From contig JBEKVE010000139.1 in assembly GCA_049514335.1 (NCBI GenBank), positions 1-8,074 on the forward strand: a DNA stretch of 8,074 nucleotides, given 5' to 3'. Positions 5,093 through 8,074 of the stretch are shown one piece after another. The notes beneath the pieces were generated by a model. It did no database searches. It saw only the letters and a program-made list of their open reading frames with translations, and was not told where the DNA came from. Positions within the stretch are counted from its first letter, which is position 1; the number at the start of each line of letters is the position of its first letter. Source of the stretch: JBEKVE01 sp049514335. GTDB taxonomy: Bacteria; Actinomycetota; Acidimicrobiia; Acidimicrobiales; UBA8190. The position numbers and the translations under genes are program-made.

Positions 5093-8074
5093 CCGCCACC
5101 AGGTCCCGACACCGGCGACGGGCGCGCCGCGGCGCGCACCGGATGGTCACGACCGTGGTGGCGCTCACCTGCCTGGCCACCCCGGCCACGGTGCTGGGCG
5201 TCACGGTGGCATCGGGGGCCACGCCGGCGCTGGCATCGGGCTGGGTGCGAAACGCCGGCAGCGTGCCCGCCCTGCCCGGCGGGACGCGCCGGCTCGGCGC
5301 ACTGGCGGGCACCACCGCGCTCAGCGCCGACGTGGTGCTGGCGCCGCGCAGTCCCGCCGCGCTCAGCGCCTTCGACACCGCCGTGTCGACGCCGGGGTCA
5401 CCCGACTTCCGCCATTACCTCGCACCGGGCGCCTTCGCCCGGCAATTCGGGCCCACCGACGCCACCGTGGCCTCGGTCCGCCAGTGGCTGTCGGGCCGGG
5501 GCCTGCGGGTCGGGCCCACCGCCTCGGACGGCCTGCTCGTTCCGGTGTCGGGCGACGCCGCGCAGCTGGGCCAGGCCTTCGGGGTGGGCCTCGAGCAGTA
5601 CCGCCTGCCCTCGGGTCGCGTGGTGCACGCCCCCAGTGCGGGCCCCCTCGTCCCGAGCGCCCTGGCACCCGCCGTGGACGGGGTGGTGGGTCTCGACGAC
5701 GTGGCCCGCCCCGTGCCCGAGATGGCGCGTCCCGCCGCCGCGCCGGCGCCGCCGGCCGACCGCGCCACGGGCGCCACACCGCACGCCGCCGGCGCCACGC
5801 CGCACGCCACCGGCCCCACGCCGTCGGCAGGGTGCCAGAACACCATCAATTCGGGGCGCGCCAGCGCCGGGGCCCTCACCGCCGACGAGCTGGCCCAGGC
5901 GTACTCCTTCGACAGCCTCTACCCCGGGACCGAGGGTGCGGGTGTCACCGTGGGCGTGTACGAGCTCGAGCCCTACCTGGTGAGCGACATCAACGCCTTC
6001 GAGGCCTGCTACTCCATCAGCACCGTGGTCACCGCCAAGCCCGTCGACCAGTCCCTGGCGTCGGTGAACGACTCGCCGGGCCAGGGCGAGGCGGCGCTCG
6101 ACATCGAGATGGTGGCGGCCATGGCGCCCGACGCCACCGTGGACGTCTACGACGGGCCGAACGGCGGGACGGGCCCGCTCGACACCTACGCGGCGATGGT
6201 GAACCAGGACGCGGTGTCGGTCATCTCCACCAGCTGGGGCCAGTGCGAGGCGCAGACCTCGCCCGTGGTGGCACAGGCCGAGGCGGCGCTGTTCGCCCAG
6301 GCGGTGGGGCAGGGCCAGACGATCACCGCCGCCGCCGGCGACGAGGGCTCGGAGGACTGTTACTTCTTCCCCTCCTCGACCGACACGCGCCTCGAGGTGG
6401 ACGACCCCGCCAGCCAGCCCGGGGTGACGGGCGTGGGGGCCACCACCCTGAGCGCCCTCGGGCCCGCGCCCACCGAGTCGGTGTGGAACGCGGGCCTGTT
6501 CGAGGGGACGAGCGGCGGGGGGCTGTCGAGCACCTGGACGCTGCCGTCGTGGCAGCTCGGCCCGGGCGTGCAGAACCCGTACACCAAGGCGCGTGATTCG
6601 TTCACGGGCACGTCGCCGTGCCCCGACAGCTCCGCCGCCGGCACGTCGTCGTGCCGGGAGGTGCCCGACGTCTCCTCCGACGGCGACCCCGCCACCGGGT
6701 TCGCCGTCTACTGCTCGTGCTTCGCCGGCTGGGCCAAGATCGGCGGCACCAGCATGGCGTCGCCGCTGTGGGCGGCGCTGGCCGCGCTGGCCGACGACAC
6801 GACCCCCTCGCCCTCGCGCGTGGGATTCATGAACCCCGCGCTCTACCAGGCCCAGTGCCAGAGCGACGACGCCTTCAACGACGTCACGACGGGCACCGAC
6901 CAACCGGCCGGCTCCGTGCCGAGCGACCCCCCGCACAGCCCCGTCGGCCCGTACTACCCGGCCACGCCCGGCTACGACTTGGCGAGCGGCCTGGGGACGC
7001 CAGTGGCCCCCACGGTGGTGAGCGCGTTGCGCGCCCCGCCGACGGGCGTGTGCCCCGAGGTGACGGGCATGTCGGTGACACAGGGCCCCGCCACCGGGGG
7101 CACCGTCCTCACCCTGTCGGGCGTGGGCCTGTCGGGGGTGACGCAGGTGGACGTGGGCAACGCCAACCCCGCCACCATCGAGTCGGTGGGCTCGGGCTCG
7201 GTCACGGTGCTCACCCCCCCGTCTCCCACCGGCGGGTGGGCGACGGCCGAGGTGCTCGTGAAGAGCGCCAACGACGTCCTCGGGTACGACGGCTCGATGC
7301 CCTTCACCTACACCGGGCCCAAGGGCTACTGGACCGTCGCCTCCGACGGCGGCATCTTCGCCTTCGGCCAGATGGGCTTCTACGGCTCCATGGGAGGCAC
7401 GCACCTCAACAAGCCGATCGTGGGCATGGCGTCGACGCCGTCGTCGAAGGGGTACTGGCTCGTCGCCTCCGACGGCGGCATCTTCGCCTTCGGCGACGCG
7501 TCGTTCTGGGGGTCGACGGGGGCCATCAAGCTCAACCAGCCCATCGTGGGCATGGCCCCCACCCCCGACGGGCGCGGCTACTGGCTCGTCGCCTCCGACG
7601 GCGGCATCTTCGCCTTCGGCGACGCCGGCTTCTACGGCTCGACGGGCAACGTGCACCTCAACCAGCCCATCGTGGGCATGGCGTCGACGCCCGACGGCGG
7701 TGGCTACTGGCTGGTGGCCGCCGACGGCGGCATCTTCTCATTCGGTGACGCCGCCTTCTTCGGTTCGACGGGTGCGATCACCCTCAACAAGCCCATCGTG
7801 GCCATGGCCACCACGCCCGACGGCGGTGGCTACTGGCTGGTGGCCGCCGACGGCGGCATCTTCGCCTTCGGTGACGCCGCCTTCGAGGGGTCGACGGGGG
7901 ACATGAAGCTCAACAAGCCCATCGTGGGCATGATCGCCACCCCCGACGGCCACGGCTACTGGCTGGTGGCCTCCGACGGCGGCATCTTCGCCTTCGGTGG
8001 TGTCGATGGCGGGTTCTTCGGCTCCATGGGGGGCACGCCGCTGCAGAAGCCCATGGTCGGCATGGGCGCGGCCG
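5089..8074 (+). CDS. Secreted sedolisin-family (S53) pro-peptidase with IPT/TIG domain and C-terminal 42-residue repeats; 3' end outside window
   Basis: An open frame of 995 codons without a stop, running off the right edge. Domains: (1) a very basic leader RSRHRRRARRGAHR followed by a hydrophobic stretch (about 20-41), with likely cleavage after Ala-Leu-Ala at 47-49. (2) A pro-kumamolisin-like propeptide, about 55-215 (SPDFRHYLAPGAFARQFGPT). (3) A Pro/Ala linker with three 7-residue repeats (228-248). (4) A sedolisin catalytic domain, about 262-648, with Glu334 and Asp338 in GEAALDIEM, oxyanion Asp418 in AAGDEG, Ser555 in GGTSMASP, and calcium-site candidates Asp598 (NDVTTG) and Asp630 (GYDLASGLGTP). 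(5) An IPT/TIG-like domain, about 656-743. (6) Six tandem repeats from 746 on. The mature protein should be a calcium-stabilised endopeptidase outside the membrane. Apart from Cys28 in the signal peptide, all ten cysteines fall at 249-655, an even number compatible with disulfides. GTG 5089 overlaps the rarA TGA; ATG 5143 is the alternative start. Substrate and surface anchoring are unknown. Confidence 0.9.
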   Translation, partial: MTATRSRHRRRARRGAHRMVTTVVALTCLATPATVLGVTVASGATPALASGWVRNAGSVPALPGGTRRLGALAGTTALSADVVLAPRSPAALSAFDTAVSTPGSPDFRHYLAPGAFARQFGPTDATVASVRQWLSGRGLRVGPTASDGLLVPVSGDAAQLGQAFGVGLEQYRLPSGRVVHAPSAGPLVPSALAPAVDGVVGLDDVARPVPEMARPAAAPAPPADRATGATPHAAGATPHATGPTPSAGCQNTINSGRASAGALTADELAQAYSFDSLYPGTEGAGVTVGVYELEPYLVSDINAFEACYSISTVVTAKPVDQSLASVNDSPGQGEAALDIEMVAAMAPDATVDVYDGPNGGTGPLDTYAAMVNQDAVSVISTSWGQCEAQTSPVVAQAEAALFAQAVGQGQTITAAAGDEGSEDCYFFPSSTDTRLEVDDPASQPGVTGVGATTLSALGPAPTESVWNAGLFEGTSGGGLSSTWTLPSWQLGPGVQNPYTKARDSFTGTSPCPDSSAAGTSSCREVPDVSSDGDPATGFAVYCSCFAGWAKIGGTSMASPLWAALAALADDTTPSPSRVGFMNPALYQAQCQSDDAFNDVTTGTDQPAGSVPSDPPHSPVGPYYPATPGYDLASGLGTPVAPTVVSALRAPPTGVCPEVTGMSVTQGPATGGTVLTLSGVGLSGVTQVDVGNANPATIESVGSGSVTVLTPPSPTGGWATAEVLVKSANDVLGYDGSMPFTYTGPKGYWTVASDGGIFAFGQMGFYGSMGGTHLNKPIVGMASTPSSKGYWLVASDGGIFAFGDASFWGSTGAIKLNQPIVGMAPTPDGRGYWLVASDGGIFAFGDAGFYGSTGNVHLNQPIVGMASTPDGGGYWLVAADGGIFSFGDAAFFGSTGAITLNKPIVAMATTPDGGGYWLVAADGGIFAFGDAAFEGSTGDMKLNKPIVGMIATPDGHGYWLVASDGGIFAFGGVDGGFFGSMGGTPLQKPMVGMGAA
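5770..5832 (+). repeat. Three 21-bp tandem repeats encoding a 7-residue Gly-Ala-Thr-Pro-His linker
   Basis: Units at 5770-5790, 5791-5811 and 5812-5832 encode GATPHAA, GATPHAT and GPTPSAG. The first two differ at only a few bases and the third has diverged. They lie between the propeptide and the catalytic domain of the S53 peptidase (residues 228-248), where such enzymes cleave themselves on activation. The composition predicts a flexible, exposed linker. Slippage at this site could change its length in steps of seven residues. Confidence 0.75.
7324..8074 (+). repeat. Tandem array of six 126-bp (42-residue) units in the S53 peptidase C-terminus, continuing past the window
   Basis: The Gly-Tyr-Trp that opens each unit is encoded at 7324, 7450, 7576, 7702, 7828 and 7954, exactly 126 bases apart. 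The shared pattern is GYWLVASDGGIFAFG, then a DAxF stretch, GSTG, a variable triplet, L-N-x-P-I-V-G-M, and TPDG before the next GYW. The sixth unit carries a two-residue insertion (FAFG-GVDGG-FFGS in place of FAFG-DA-x-F-x-GS) and is cut by the window edge. Hydrophobic and glycine spacing suggests about four short beta strands per unit, consistent with beta-propeller blades. The SDGG core loosely resembles an Asp-box. I associate this repeat with secreted actinobacterial, especially Acidimicrobiia, proteins. I cannot name a ligand. A cell-wall, glycan or substrate-binding role is inference. Confidence 0.9.

Noticed and set aside
5089..5145. Tat signal from the RR-rich N-terminus of the peptidase
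   Set aside because: Several Arg pairs are present, but none is followed by the x-F-L-K-like context, and the pairs are far from the hydrophobic segment. A Sec-type signal with a long basic n-region fits better.
6721..6780. Subtilisin (S8) serine motif GTSMASP in the peptidase
   Set aside because: A simple motif match would suggest S8. The E-x3-D pair (Glu334/Asp338), the oxyanion Asp418, the pro-kumamolisin-like propeptide and the C-terminal calcium motif define S53. No subtilisin-type Asp/His motifs were found.
5398..7656. A 752-codon open frame on the minus strand
   Set aside because: It is antisense to the S53 peptidase. Its apparent repeats (GEDAAVGGDEPV) are just the reverse complement of the 126-bp repeat units. 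No start context or domain supports it.
6618..7748. A 376-codon plus-strand frame in another register
   Set aside because: It overlaps the peptidase in a shifted frame and reads as Arg/His/Gly-rich low complexity. It also inherits periodicity from the repeat DNA.
7324..8074. CRISPR-like or mobile-element interpretation of the 126-bp repeats
   Set aside because: The repeats are contiguous, in frame, protein-coding and without spacers, and they diverge in codon-sized steps. They are protein-domain repeats.

Overview
The window is very GC-rich, with G or C at most third codon positions and gaps of a few to a few dozen bases between genes. All supported genes are on the + strand. The organism looks like a high-GC actinobacterium. 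My best guess is the class Acidimicrobiia, because I associate the secreted GYWLVASDGGIFAFG-type repeats at the right end with that group. That placement is inference from recall, not a search.

Layout: (1) 1-648, the C-terminal 215 codons of a RelA/SpoT-family (p)ppGpp synthetase/hydrolase, cut by the left edge. (2) 656-1948, hisS, histidyl-tRNA synthetase, complete. (3) 1945-3696, aspS, aspartyl-tRNA synthetase, complete, overlapping hisS by a GTGA. (4) 3731-5092, rarA (mgsA), replication-associated recombination AAA+ ATPase, complete. (5) 5089 to beyond 8074, a secreted multidomain sedolisin-type (S53) serine-carboxyl peptidase that overlaps the rarA stop by another GTGA and runs off the right edge. 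No stretch over 300 bases lacks a gene. I see no tRNA, rRNA, CRISPR array, insertion sequence or convincing terminator.

The first four genes are housekeeping: stringent response, charging of tRNA-His and tRNA-Asp, and rescue of stalled replication forks. Related relA-hisS-aspS-rarA blocks are familiar in Gram-positive bacteria. All four complete or 5'-complete genes (hisS, aspS, rarA and the peptidase) appear to start with GTG, and the spacing suggests one co-transcribed, partly translationally coupled unit.

The unusual part is the last gene. It is a pre-pro-protease with an Arg-rich signal peptide, a pro-kumamolisin-like propeptide, a linker of three 7-residue repeats, a sedolisin catalytic domain with all key residues, an IPT/TIG-like Ig-fold domain, and at least six tandem 42-residue repeats (126-bp period). 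The repeats look like beta-propeller blades. The protein is still open at the window edge after 995 codons. A surface or extracellular protease placed directly behind a housekeeping block, and fused to a recombining repeat array, is the best candidate here for something little described.
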